Positions 33,948 through 42,999 of a DNA stretch of 64,000 nucleotides are shown one piece after another. The stretch lies in assembly GCA_002422085.1 (NCBI GenBank), contig DISZ01000005.1, forward strand, positions 186,001 to 250,000, given 5' to 3'. Source of the stretch: Rhodobacteraceae bacterium UBA6197. GTDB taxonomy: Bacteria; Pseudomonadota; Alphaproteobacteria; Rhodobacterales; Rhodobacteraceae. The notes beneath the pieces were generated by a model. That model was given only the letters and a program-made list of their open reading frames with translations, was not told the origin of the DNA and did not search any database. Position numbers and translations under genes: made by a program. Numbering within the stretch: the stretch's first letter is position 1; the number at the start of each line of letters is the position of its first letter.

Positions 33948-34070
33948 GTCTTGGTCCTGTCTTGAGGTTATCGCCTTCTAGGACAGGGGCGCGCGCGGGG
34001 CAAGACCAAGCGGTGTTGCGTCGGGGCTTTGGCGATCTCCGGGGCGCAGCTTGCCCGCTGGTCGCGCGCC

Positions 34071-34475
34071 TCAGCAGGAAATGCCGCGTTGCGCGAATTC
34101 ACGTTTGAGCCGACGCGCGGGGGGCAGCGCCTCGGGGGGCAAGGTTTCGCGCGCGCCGTCCGACATTTCCAGCACGCATTCGTCGTGGCTGAACAGGTTG
34201 CGGGTGACGTTGGCCTTGCGGATCCGGGCCAGCGGCACGGTCTTTTCGCGGCGCCCCTCATAGATCTCGAGCCGGGTCGGGCCCAGGCGCATCCCGGCGC
34301 TGGGATTTTTCAAGAGCCGGTAGATGACGATCAGCAGATAGGCCCCGACAGGGGCGGCGGCCATAACCGCGCCGGTCAGATAGGCCACATAGGCGGTCAG
34401 CATCCCCACGCCCAAAGCAAGGTAGGTGCCGGGGCGGCGGGCCTGAAGGTGATAATGATAATGATCTTGTGTCAT
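34071..34475 (-). CDS. Small membrane protein with cytoplasmic beta domain, function unknown
   Basis: The 134-residue protein has a His/Tyr-rich N-terminus (MTQDHYHYHLQ), two adjacent transmembrane segments (about 16-33 and 36-52), and then a soluble part LGPTRLEIYEGRREKTVPLARIRKANV. That part reads like a PH-type/bPH domain following two TM helices, as in YdbT/DUF304 proteins. I do not recognise a named family with confidence. It lies upstream of gatB on the same strand but 123 bp apart. Confidence 0.65.
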   Translation of the reverse strand: MTQDHYHYHLQARRPGTYLALGVGMLTAYVAYLTGAVMAAAPVGAYLLIVIYRLLKNPSAGMRLGPTRLEIYEGRREKTVPLARIRKANVTRNLFSHDECVLEMSDGARETLPPEALPPARRLKREFAQRGISC

Positions 34476-34608
34476 GCGCCCTATCAGCCGCCAAATAATG
34501 GCGCGATCAAGGCCAAACCGAAGGCAAATTTGCGAACTGTTGGGGCGGTTGAAACAGTGGGCCCGCCGGGCGCGGATCGGTGCCGATTCCGCGCCCGTTT
34601 GGAAGGGC

Positions 34609-37182
34609 TTAGCTGGCGGCGGCCAGACGGGTGACCATTTCGGTCAGATCGCGGCTGAGGCCGCTTTGGGCGGCGATTCTGGCCAGCTCGGCGCGGATCA
34701 GGGTCTGGCGCGCGGCATCATAGCGCGGCCAGGTCTCGAAGGCGGTCGACATGCGCGCGGCGATCTGCGGGTTCAGCGCATCGACCCGGATCAGCCAGTC
34801 GGCATAGAACCGGTAGCCCGCCCCCGAGGCCTGATGAAAGCCCGCGTGATTGGCCGAAAGCCCGCCCATCAGCGCGCGAAAGCGGTTCGGATTGCGCCAC
34901 TCGAACTCGGGCAGGGCGGCAAGCGTTTCGGCCAGCGCGGGGGCCTGTTCGGGGCGGGCGTGGGCCAGTTGCACGGTGAACCATTTGTCCATCACCAGCC
35001 GGTCGGTCTGCCAGCGCGCCTTGAAGGTTTCGGTAGCGGCGCGGGCGCGCCCGGCCTCGATCAGGCAGGCCAGCGCGGCCAGCTGCTCGGTCATGTTGTC
35101 GGCGCTTGCAAACAGCGCCTCGGCGCGCGCGCCCCGATCGAGATGGTTCAACAGCCCAAGACAGGCCAGCCGCAGCGCACGCTGGCCCGCGGGGCCGGCG
35201 TCGGGCGCATAGGGGCCGGGCACGCGCATCGCATCATAGGTCGCGCTCATCGCGGACTCGTGGGTCTGGGCCAGCGTGCTGGCCAGACGGTTGCGCGCGG
35301 CGTGGATTGCCTCGGGGTCGGGGGTCTGGTCCGCGGCATGCAGGGCTTGGGCGATCTCTTCTTCGCCGGGCAGGCGCAGGCACAGCGCGCGAAACGCCGG
35401 GTCCAGGGCTTCATCGCGCAAGATCCGGCCCAGCGCGTCGAGATGGTCGGGCGCGGGGTCGGCACCATTGACCATGGCGCAAAGCCCGTTGCGCGCCAGG
35501 GTGCGGCCTGCCTCCCAACGGGTGAAGGGATCGGTGTCATGTGCCATCAAGAAGGCCTGTTCGGCGGGGTTGGTGGCATGGTTCAGCACCACCGGCGCGG
35601 CAAAACCCCGGTTCAGCGACAGCACCGGGCGCGCGGCAAGGCCGGCAAAGGAAACGCTTTGACGCGCCTCGGTCAGTTCGATCACGGTGGTCGGCAGAAC
35701 CTCGTCGCCATTCGGCGACAGCAAGCCCAGCGCCAGCGGAATGACCCGCGGCGCCTTGTCGGGCTGGCCCGGCGTGGCCGGCGTTGACTGGCTGAGGGTC
35801 AGCGTCAGCGTGCCGTTTTCATAGCTGTCCTCGACCGTTACCCGCGGCGTTCCGGCATCGGTGTACCAGCGTTTGAACTGCGTCAGATCGCGGCCGGTCG
35901 CGTCTTCGAACACCTTCAGCCAATCCTCGATCGTTGCCGCCTCGCCATCGTGGCGGGTGAAGTAAAGATCAAGCGCGGCGCGGTAGCCCGCCTCTCCGAC
36001 CAGCGTTTTCAACATGCCGATGATCTCGGCGCCCTTTTCGTAGATCGTCGCGGTGTAGAAATTGTTGATCTCGACATATTGTTCGGGGCGGACGGGATGC
36101 GCCAGCGGCCCCTGATCTTCGCGAAACTGGCGGGCGCGCAGGGTCAGCACGTCGTCGATCCGCTTGACCGGCGCCGAGCGCATGTCGGCGGTGAACTGCT
36201 GATCGCGAAACACCGTCAACCCTTCCTTCAGGCATAGCTGAAACCAGTCGCGGCAGGTGATGCGGTTGCCGGTCCAGTTGTGAAAATACTCATGCGCGAT
36301 GATCCCCTCGATCCGCTCGAAGTCGGTATCGGTGGCAGTCTCGGGCGAGGCCAGAACCCATTTCGAGTTGAAAATGTTCAAGCCCTTGTTCTCCATCGCG
36401 CCCATATTGAAGTCGTCAACGGCCACAATGTTGAATATGTCCAAGTCGTATTCGCGGCCATAGGTCCGTTCGTCCCACGCCATGGCGCGTTTCAGCGCCG
36501 CCATCGCAAAGCTGCAGCGGCCCTCGTCGCCGGGGCGGACGTAGATGTTCAGCGCAACCTCGCGGCCCGACATCGTGGTGAAACTGTCGGGATGGGCGGT
36601 CAGGTCGCCGGCCACCAGCGCGAACAGATAGGCCGGTTTCGGCCAGGGGTCGTGCCACTCGGCCCAGCCCGGACCGGCGGCCACGGGGTTGCCGTTGGAC
36701 AGCAGCACCGTCGCCGGATCTGCCGCCTCGGGGGCCTCGATCCGTACCCGGAACGGCGCCATCACATCGGGGCGGTCGGGATAGTAGGTGATCCGACGAA
36801 AGCCCTCGGCCTCGCATTGGGTGCAATACATGCCGTTCGACATGTAAAGCCCCTGCAGCGCGGTATTGGAGGCGGGGTTGATCTCGACCTCGGTGGTCAA
36901 GGTAAAGCGGCACTCAGGCAGGGCGGCGGGGTGCACCGTCAGGCCGGTTTCGGTCAAGAGGTAGTCCGCGCCGGTCAGCGCCACGCCGTCGATCGCAGCG
37001 CCGATCAGGCGCAGCCCCTCGCCATCCAGCACCAGCGGCGCACCTTCACGCTGCGGCTCGAACGCAAGTGCTGCGATGACCCGCGTGGCCGAAGGCGCCA
37101 GCCTGAAGGTCAGAGCCACCGACGCGAGACGGAACGGGAAGGGGGTATAATCGGCCAGACGGATCGGACGTTGGGTCTGCAC
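34609..37182 (-). CDS. pepN: Aminopeptidase N (M1 family)
   Basis: PepN is the broad-specificity cytoplasmic zinc aminopeptidase. The 857-residue length matches the proteobacterial enzyme. The exopeptidase motif is GAMENKG (261-267). The zinc site is HEYFHNW (297-303) with the third ligand Glu320 in LKEGL. The N-terminal beta domain has LQGLYMSNGMYCTQCEAEGF, and the C-terminal helical domain is complete. It is divergent from malate synthase G with a 211-bp shared upstream region. Confidence 0.96.
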   Translation of the reverse strand: MQTQRPIRLADYTPFPFRLASVALTFRLAPSATRVIAALAFEPQREGAPLVLDGEGLRLIGAAIDGVALTGADYLLTETGLTVHPAALPECRFTLTTEVEINPASNTALQGLYMSNGMYCTQCEAEGFRRITYYPDRPDVMAPFRVRIEAPEAADPATVLLSNGNPVAAGPGWAEWHDPWPKPAYLFALVAGDLTAHPDSFTTMSGREVALNIYVRPGDEGRCSFAMAALKRAMAWDERTYGREYDLDIFNIVAVDDFNMGAMENKGLNIFNSKWVLASPETATDTDFERIEGIIAHEYFHNWTGNRITCRDWFQLCLKEGLTVFRDQQFTADMRSAPVKRIDDVLTLRARQFREDQGPLAHPVRPEQYVEINNFYTATIYEKGAEIIGMLKTLVGEAGYRAALDLYFTRHDGEAATIEDWLKVFEDATGRDLTQFKRWYTDAGTPRVTVEDSYENGTLTLTLSQSTPATPGQPDKAPRVIPLALGLLSPNGDEVLPTTVIELTEARQSVSFAGLAARPVLSLNRGFAAPVVLNHATNPAEQAFLMAHDTDPFTRWEAGRTLARNGLCAMVNGADPAPDHLDALGRILRDEALDPAFRALCLRLPGEEEIAQALHAADQTPDPEAIHAARNRLASTLAQTHESAMSATYDAMRVPGPYAPDAGPAGQRALRLACLGLLNHLDRGARAEALFASADNMTEQLAALACLIEAGRARAATETFKARWQTDRLVMDKWFTVQLAHARPEQAPALAETLAALPEFEWRNPNRFRALMGGLSANHAGFHQASGAGYRFYADWLIRVDALNPQIAARMSTAFETWPRYDAARQTLIRAELARIAAQSGLSRDLTEMVTRLAAAS

Positions 37183-37280
37183 GGGCGCTCTCCGGGGGTT
37201 GGGTATGATGCGGCACGCTAGCCAGCGACGGGGTGGGGTTCAACAGGGCTTTGGCAGGTTTCGGGCAAGATGCGGTGCTG

Positions 37281-37299
37281 TGGTAATATTTCCTTACCA
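37281..37299. promoter_or_regulatory. Inverted repeat TGGTAA-N7-TTACCA between pepN and glcB
   Basis: Perfect 6-bp arms, A/T-rich in otherwise GC-rich DNA, 95 bp before the malate synthase start. TGGT...ACCA palindromes are typical of FadR/PdhR-type (GntR-FCD) repressor sites. A regulator of glyoxylate or glycolate metabolism is a plausible ligand (inference). Confidence 0.4.
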
Positions 37300-37393
37300 A
37301 TATGCGCCTACCGCGCCTTTTTCGGGTGGATTTCTTGCCCGCCCTGAGGCAGTCTGCGCCACAACGGCACTACGCGAGACAAAGGAGACCAGG

Positions 37394-39559
37394 ATGACTG
37401 TTCGTATCATGCGCAAGGGCTTGCGGGTAGACGGGTGTCTTGCGCGCTTTGTCGAAGAGCGCGCCTTGCCCGGCACCGGGATAACGGCGGATCGGTTCTG
37501 GACCGGTCTGGCGGCGCTCTGCCATGATCTGGGGCCGAAGAACCGCGCGCTTCTGGCGCGGCGCGACGGCTTGCAGGGCCAGATCGACGCCTGGCACCTG
37601 GAGCGACGCGGCCAGCCGCATGACGCGGCCGCCTATGCCGTGTTTCTGCGCGAGATCGGCTATCTGCTGCCCGAGGGGCCGGATTTCAGCATCGAGACCG
37701 GCCCGACCGACCCCGAGATCGCCAGTGTCTGCGGGCCGCAGCTGGTGGTGCCGATCATGAACGCGCGGTTTGCGCTGAACGCGGCGAATGCGCGCTGGGG
37801 TAGTCTTTACGACGCCTATTACGGCACCGATGCACTGGGTGATCTGCCGCAGGGCGCGGGCTTTGACGCGGCGCGCGGCGCGCGGGTCGTCGCGGCCGCC
37901 AAGGCGCATCTGGATCAGGTGGTGCCCTTGGCGGGGGCTGCGTGGGCGGCGGTGACGGGGCTGGCGCAAGACGGCGCGGCGCTGGTTCTGCAGACCGCCA
38001 GCGGGCCGGTCGGGCTGGCTGATCCGGCGCAGTTTCTGGGCACCGCACCCGAGCGGGGCGAGGTCTTGCTGGGCTGCCACGGGCTGCATCTGCGGCTGGT
38101 GGTGGATCCGCGCACCCCGGTCGGGGCTGCGGACCCGGCGGGGATTTCGGACCTGATCCTGGAATCCGCGCTGTCGTCGATCATGGATTGCGAAGACTCG
38201 ATTGCGGCCGTCGATGGCGAGGACAAGGCCCTCGCCTACGGCAACTGGCTGGGGCTGATGCAGGGCGATCTGGCCGAAGTGGTCGAAAAGGGCGGCAAGA
38301 CCTTTACCCGCCGGCTGGCCCCGGATCTGGCGTTTGTCACGCCCTCGGGGGCGCCACTGGTGCTGAAAGGGCGGGCACTGATGCTGGTGCGCAATGTGGG
38401 TCATCTGATGACGACCCCGGCGGTGCTGGACCGCGACGGCCGCGAGGTCGGCGAGGGGCTGCTGGATGCGATGGTGACGACGCTTTGCGCGCTGCATGAC
38501 CTGGCCAAGACCGACGGCGCGCGCAACAGCGTCACCGGCTCGGTCTATGTCGTCAAACCGAAGATGCACGGCCCCGAAGAGGTGGCCTTTGCCGACGAGA
38601 TGTTCACCGCCGTCGAGGCGGCGCTGGGCTTGCCGCGCAACACCGTCAAGCTGGGCATCATGGACGAAGAACGCCGCACCAGCGCCAATCTGAAGGAATG
38701 TATCCGCGCCGCCCGCCACCGCGTGGCCTTTATCAACACCGGCTTTCTGGACCGCACCGGCGACGAGATCCACACCTCGATGGAGGCCGGGCCGATGGTC
38801 GCCAAGGCCGAGATGAAGTCGCAGCCGTGGATTTCGGCCTACGAGGACCGCAATGTCGATATCGGTCTGGCCTGCGGGCTGGCCGGGCGGGCGCAGATCG
38901 GCAAGGGGATGTGGGCCGCGCCCGACCGGATGGCCGAGATGCTCGAGGCCAAGATCGGTCACCCGATGGCGGGGGCCAATTGCGCCTGGGTCCCCAGCCC
39001 GACGGCGGCGACCTTGCACGCAACGCATTATCACCATGTCGATGTCGCTGCGCGTCAGCACGAGATCGCGCAGATGCACCGGCCGGCGCGTCTGGATGAC
39101 CTCTTGACGATCCCGCTGGCCACCGGTCGGAACTATTCCGAGGCTGAGATCGCCGATGAGATCGAAAATAACGCACAAGGTATTCTGGGCTATGTGGTGC
39201 GCTGGGTCGATCAGGGGGTGGGGTGCTCGAAAGTGCCTGATATCCATGACATCGCCCTGATGGAAGACCGCGCCACCTGCCGGATTTCGTCGCAGGCGCT
39301 GGCGAACTGGCTGCATCACGGCGTGGTCAAAGAGGGCCGCGTGATGGAGGCGCTGCACAAGATGGCGCGGGTCGTGGACCGGCAGAACGCGGGCGATGCG
39401 GCCTACCGGCCGATGGCGCCCGGCTATGCGGGGCTGGCGTTTCAGGCGGCGTGCGATCTGGTGTTTCTGGGGCGGGTGCAGCCCTCTGGCTATACCGAGC
39501 CGGTGCTGCATGCGCGGCGCGCGCAAGTCAAGGCAGCGCAGCTCAAGGCAGCGATGTGA
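37394..39559 (+). CDS. glcB: Malate synthase G
   Basis: Malate synthase G condenses glyoxylate with acetyl-CoA to malate in the cytoplasm. The 721-residue size is that of the monomeric G isoform (about 720). Characteristic segments are SSIMDCEDSIAAVDGEDK (metal-binding Glu/Asp region), RMLVRNVGHLM-like sequence near residue 330, and GIMDEERRTSANLKECI. ENNAQGILGYVVRWVDQGVGCSKVPDI lies near the C-terminus. The start at 37394 has AAGGAGACCAGG upstream; the frame continues 5' without homology. It is followed 11 bp later by a GlcG-like gene, pointing to a glycolate/glyoxylate unit. Confidence 0.96.
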   Translation: MTVRIMRKGLRVDGCLARFVEERALPGTGITADRFWTGLAALCHDLGPKNRALLARRDGLQGQIDAWHLERRGQPHDAAAYAVFLREIGYLLPEGPDFSIETGPTDPEIASVCGPQLVVPIMNARFALNAANARWGSLYDAYYGTDALGDLPQGAGFDAARGARVVAAAKAHLDQVVPLAGAAWAAVTGLAQDGAALVLQTASGPVGLADPAQFLGTAPERGEVLLGCHGLHLRLVVDPRTPVGAADPAGISDLILESALSSIMDCEDSIAAVDGEDKALAYGNWLGLMQGDLAEVVEKGGKTFTRRLAPDLAFVTPSGAPLVLKGRALMLVRNVGHLMTTPAVLDRDGREVGEGLLDAMVTTLCALHDLAKTDGARNSVTGSVYVVKPKMHGPEEVAFADEMFTAVEAALGLPRNTVKLGIMDEERRTSANLKECIRAARHRVAFINTGFLDRTGDEIHTSMEAGPMVAKAEMKSQPWISAYEDRNVDIGLACGLAGRAQIGKGMWAAPDRMAEMLEAKIGHPMAGANCAWVPSPTAATLHATHYHHVDVAARQHEIAQMHRPARLDDLLTIPLATGRNYSEAEIADEIENNAQGILGYVVRWVDQGVGCSKVPDIHDIALMEDRATCRISSQALANWLHHGVVKEGRVMEALHKMARVVDRQNAGDAAYRPMAPGYAGLAFQAACDLVFLGRVQPSGYTEPVLHARRAQVKAAQLKAAM

Positions 39560-39570
39560 GAGGAGCAGGC

Positions 39571-39999
39571 ATGACACATATTGATCTGGCAGCGGCGCGG
39601 CGGATCGTGACCGAGGCTCTGGCGGCGGGTATCGGCGCCGGGATGAAGCCGCTCTCGGTGGTGGTGCTGGATGCGGGCGGCCACCCGATCGCCTTTGAGC
39701 GCGCCGATGGCGCCAGCCCGGGCCGGTTCGAGATCGCGCGGGCCAAGGCCTATGGCGCGGTGATGCTGGGCATGGGCGGGCGCGCGCAGATGGCGCGGGC
39801 CGAGGCGCAGGGGTTCTTCATGGCGGCGGTGAACGGGGTCTTTGATGGCCGGGTTCTGCCGGTGCCGGGCGGAGTGCTGGTCAAGGATGCCGCCGGCCGG
39901 GTGATTGGCGCCGTGGGCGTGACCGGCGATACCTCGGACAATGACGCGCTGGCGGCGCTGGCCGGCATTGAAGCGGCCGGACTGGCGGGCGAGGCCTGA
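39571..39999 (+). CDS. GlcG/HbpS family protein (DUF336)
   Basis: The 142-residue protein belongs to the GlcG/HbpS fold: IDLAAARRIVTEALAAG, PLSVVVLDAGGHPIAFERADGA, ARAKAYGAVMLG, VPGGVLVKDAAGRVIGAVGVTG. Members include heme-binding HbpS and the accessory protein GlcG of glycolate operons. Being 11 bp after malate synthase G fits the GlcG role. Its exact activity is not established. ATG 39571 has GAGAGGAGCAGG in front. A minisatellite starts exactly at its stop codon. Confidence 0.82.
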   Translation: MTHIDLAAARRIVTEALAAGIGAGMKPLSVVVLDAGGHPIAFERADGASPGRFEIARAKAYGAVMLGMGGRAQMARAEAQGFFMAAVNGVFDGRVLPVPGGVLVKDAAGRVIGAVGVTGDTSDNDALAALAGIEAAGLAGEA

Positions 40000-40376
40000 C
40001 GGCCGAGCGGTGACGCCTTGACGGCCGGGCTGGTGACGCCTTGACGGCCGGGCTGGTGGCGTCTGACGGGCTGGCGGTGACGCCTTGGCGGCCGGGCGGG
40101 TGGCGGCTGACGGGCTGGCGGTGACGCCTTGGCGGCCGGGCGGGCGCCGCTTCCGGCGCCGCGGCGGCTCGGGCGGCTGTTTGCAGAGGGTTTGACCAAT
40201 GTTTGCCTCGGCGGTTTGACCGGTGCGGGTTTTGCTGGCGCGCCGCGCAGATCTTGCGGCGACATCGCTTGAACGGGGCAAATTCCGTCAGCGCCACGAT
40301 CCGCCCTGCGGGTATCGACCTGAGGGCCGCGTGAGGTTAAGCTGCGGCCAAAGGACCGCAGAAAGGGCAATCAGGG
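40000..40376. repeat. Spacer with 21/23-bp tandem repeats starting at the glcG-like stop
   Basis: GTGACGCCTTGACGGCCGGG-type units begin at 40010, 40033, 40056, 40077, 40100 and 40121 (periods 23, 23, 21, 23, 21), so later units form a 44-bp pair repeated twice. The TGACGGCC within the unit is also the stop-codon context of the preceding gene (TGACGGCCGAG at 39997). The remaining 230 bp before the PuuD-like gene hold nothing recognisable. Confidence 0.85.
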
Positions 40377-41201
40377 ATGATGCACGCGCGCCCCGTGGTG
40401 GGGATTATCGGCAATTCGTACGAGATGAATGATCGCTATCCGGTGCATGCCGTGGGGACGATGAATTCCGCGGCAGTGGCCGAGGTGGCGGGGTGCTTGC
40501 CACTGTTGATCCCGACCGATCCGCGCTTTGTGTCCGTGCCCGAACTGATGGCGGTCTGCGACGGGTTCTTGTTGACCGGCGGCCGGCCCAATGTCCACCC
40601 CGCAGAGTATGGCCAGCCCGAGACCCCGGCCTATGGCCACTTTGACCGGGCGCGCGATGCGATCACGCTGCCCTTGATCCGGGCTTGCGTGGCGGCGGGG
40701 CAGCCATTCTTCGGGATATGCCGCGGCTTTCAAGAGGTGAACGTGGCGATGGGCGGCACGCTACACCCTGAGATCCGCGAATTGCCGGGGCGGATGAACC
40801 ACCGCATGCCACCCGACGCCGAACTGGCCGAGCAATTCGCGCCGCGCCACATGGTCCATCTGACCGAGGGCGGGCGATTTCACCGGATCCTTGGCGCAAG
40901 TTCGGTGCTGACCAATAGCTTGCACGGTCAGGGAGTGTGCCAGCCCGGTGCGCGGATCGTGGTCGAGGGGCGGGCCGAGGACGGCACGCCCGAGGCTATC
41001 TTTGTCGACGGGGCCGATGGGTTCACGCTGGCGGTGCAGTGGCATCCCGAATGGAACGCGGCTGCGGACCCGGTGTCACGGCCGCTGTTCGAGGCCTTTG
41101 GTGCCGCCGCCCGCGACTGGGCGGCACAACGGTCGGGACAGGCGCAGGCGACACAACGGCAGCCGGGACTGGCGGTGGTCTGCGATCGGGCGGGCGTCTG
41201 A
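40377..41201 (+). CDS. Gamma-glutamyl-gamma-aminobutyrate hydrolase (PuuD)-like, peptidase C26
   Basis: This 274-residue class I glutamine-amidotransferase-like hydrolase has the nucleophile Cys115 in FFGICRGFQE and the catalytic His223 and Glu225 in VQWHPEW. The substrate-loop LLTGGRPNVHPAEYG and VTNSLHGQGV-type segment match PuuD. The family hydrolyses gamma-glutamyl amides such as gamma-glutamyl-GABA of putrescine breakdown. The real substrate is not decided because no other puu genes are nearby. It starts with ATGATG at 40377 after AATCAGGG. Confidence 0.85.
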   Translation: MMHARPVVGIIGNSYEMNDRYPVHAVGTMNSAAVAEVAGCLPLLIPTDPRFVSVPELMAVCDGFLLTGGRPNVHPAEYGQPETPAYGHFDRARDAITLPLIRACVAAGQPFFGICRGFQEVNVAMGGTLHPEIRELPGRMNHRMPPDAELAEQFAPRHMVHLTEGGRFHRILGASSVLTNSLHGQGVCQPGARIVVEGRAEDGTPEAIFVDGADGFTLAVQWHPEWNAAADPVSRPLFEAFGAAARDWAAQRSGQAQATQRQPGLAVVCDRAGV

Positions 41202-41438
41202 CATTTTTCGAAACCGGATCAAAGCCCTGCCGCCAGCCATGGCGCCGGGTCGGCCTTGGGTGCCGGGTTGAGCCTGCGTGGTCGGAAGCCACGCTGAACC
41301 GGCTGCGAATTTGCGTGTCGGTTGCGGTGGTCGGCGGCGGGCCGGCCGATGGATCGCGGCCGCGCGGTGCCGTGGTCGCGGCCGAAGGGGCGATGGTGGC
41401 GGCAGGCTTGCCACGTCTGGCCACGGCCGATGTCGTGC

Positions 41439-41477
41439 GGCGGAGCCTCCGGCGGGAGTATTTCGACCAAACAGAAG
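41439..41477 (+). repeat. Dispersed intergenic element, copy G
   Basis: GCGGAGCCTCCGGCGGGAGT then ATTTCGACCAAACAGAAG, the same subfamily as copy E. It ends 7 bp from the stop codon of the convergent tryptophan dioxygenase gene; the 282-bp spacer has no gene. Confidence 0.88.
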
Positions 41478-41483
41478 CCGGGC

Positions 41484-42320
41484 TTACAAGATCGTTCGCA
41501 GGTGCCACAGTTCGGGGAAAAGCTCGACGTCGAGCATTCGGCGCAGGTAGCTGACCCCGGCAGTGCCGCCGGTGCCACGTTTGAAGCCGATGACGCGTTC
41601 AACCGTAGTGGCATGATTGAAACGCCAGCGGCGAAAGTAATCTTCGAAATCAACCAGTTTTTCGGCCAGCTCATAAGCCTCCCAATGGCTTTCGGGGGCG
41701 GCGTAGACCCTGTGCCAGACCGCCGTCAGGGCCTCGGACGTGATCCAGGGGCTGGCGATGTCGCGGGCAAGGATCTCGGGCGGGACCGGCAGGCCGGAAC
41801 GCGCCAGGTGGCGCAGGGCCGCGTCATAGATAGAAGGGCGGGCGAGTTCGTCGGTCAGCTTTGCGAGGATGTCGGGGCGGTGTTCGTGCGGGCGCAACAG
41901 GGCCGGGTTGCGGTTTCCGGCAACAAATTCGATCAGCCGGTATTGCCAGCTTTGAAAGCCCGAGCTTTGGCCGAGGCTATCGCGGAAGGCGGTGTAATCG
42001 GAGGGCGTCATCGTGCGCAGCACGTCCCAGGCGGCATTCAGTTGCTCCATGATCCGCGAGACGCGGGCCAGCATCTTGAACGCCGGGCGCAGGCTGCCCT
42101 GCAAGATCAGGTCGCGCGCGGAGGACAGTTCGTGAAGGGCCAGTTTCATCCACAGCTCCGAGGTCTGGTGCTGGATGATGAACAGCATTTCATCATGTGC
42201 GCTGCCGAGTGGGCGATGCGCGGTCAGGATCTGATCGAGCGCGAGGTAGTCGCTATAGGACATGCGCCCGTCAAAGGACATCTGGGCACCGTCGCGGGCC
42301 GGGTCGAAGGGGTCGGTCAT
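41484..42320 (-). CDS. kynA: Tryptophan 2,3-dioxygenase
   Basis: This heme enzyme opens the indole ring of L-tryptophan to N-formylkynurenine, the first step of the kynurenine pathway. The 278-residue product shows family motifs: MSYSDYLALDQIL (20-32), EMLFIIQHQTSELWMKL (44-60) with the active-site His51, FRDSLGQSSGFQSWQYR, and FNHATTVERVIGFKRGTGGT containing the heme-proximal His and substrate loop. It is downstream of the kynureninase and GNAT genes on the same strand. Arylformamidase, the middle enzyme, is absent from the window. Confidence 0.95.
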   Translation of the reverse strand: MTDPFDPARDGAQMSFDGRMSYSDYLALDQILTAHRPLGSAHDEMLFIIQHQTSELWMKLALHELSSARDLILQGSLRPAFKMLARVSRIMEQLNAAWDVLRTMTPSDYTAFRDSLGQSSGFQSWQYRLIEFVAGNRNPALLRPHEHRPDILAKLTDELARPSIYDAALRHLARSGLPVPPEILARDIASPWITSEALTAVWHRVYAAPESHWEAYELAEKLVDFEDYFRRWRFNHATTVERVIGFKRGTGGTAGVSYLRRMLDVELFPELWHLRTIL

Positions 42321-42507
42321 TGGGACCTCCGTTGCGAAAGGGAAAGGCGGCCGCGTCGGGTGGCGGCCCTGCCGTCGCGCGCCAAGACCATCGAGACATT
42401 GCGCCGGTCCGCGATCCGGTCGCGAGCCCGCCTGGGTCGCGGGCGGTGGGGCGACGGGGTGGCGGCGCGACAGAGTGGCGGCTGCGCGCGGCTTGGAGGG
42501 GGGCGGC

Positions 42508-42999
42508 TCATCGGCGGGGCTTGGGCGTCAGCGCCATACGAAAGCGGTCGATCGCGACGCCGTTGCGCCACAGAGTTTCGGCCGCGACAAGCCGCCAGCC
42601 GTGACGCAGCAGGAAACGCTGGAAGAAATGGCTGGCCTCGGTGGTCAGGCCGGGCAGGTCGCGCGCGCATGCCCAGTCCAGCACAGCGCCATGCAGCCGT
42701 GCCGCAACGCCGCGCCCCATCCATTCGGGCAGGACAAAGGCAAGGTCGAGGTGGCCATTCATCTCGCAGGTCATGAACCCCACAGCGTCGGTGCCGGCAC
42801 TGGCCAGCCAGCCCGCTTGCGGGGCCAGGCGCGCGGCAAAGGCCTCGGGCATCGGCCGGCCGTCAAGGATCGCGGGCATCCAGGCGGCGCGCTGGCGGGC
42901 GGTATAAAAGCGCCCGGCCCCGTCGCGGATGGCCGTGCGCATGATCTCGAAGATCAGGGGGGCATCCGCGGCGTTCATCGGGCGCAGCGTCAGGGTCAT
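42508..42999 (-). CDS. GNAT-family acetyltransferase in the kyn cluster
   Basis: The 163-residue GNAT protein starts MTLTLRPMNAADAPLIFEIM and has the acetyl-CoA loop LPEWMGRGVAARLHG followed by the alpha helix AVLDWACARDL. The substrate is unknown. Its ATG overlaps the kynureninase TGA as ATGA, so it is translated with kynU. That placement suggests, without proof, an acceptor related to kynurenine or anthranilate. It is followed by a 187-bp gap and the dioxygenase gene. Confidence 0.8.
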   Translation of the reverse strand: MTLTLRPMNAADAPLIFEIMRTAIRDGAGRFYTARQRAAWMPAILDGRPMPEAFAARLAPQAGWLASAGTDAVGFMTCEMNGHLDLAFVLPEWMGRGVAARLHGAVLDWACARDLPGLTTEASHFFQRFLLRHGWRLVAAETLWRNGVAIDRFRMALTPKPRR

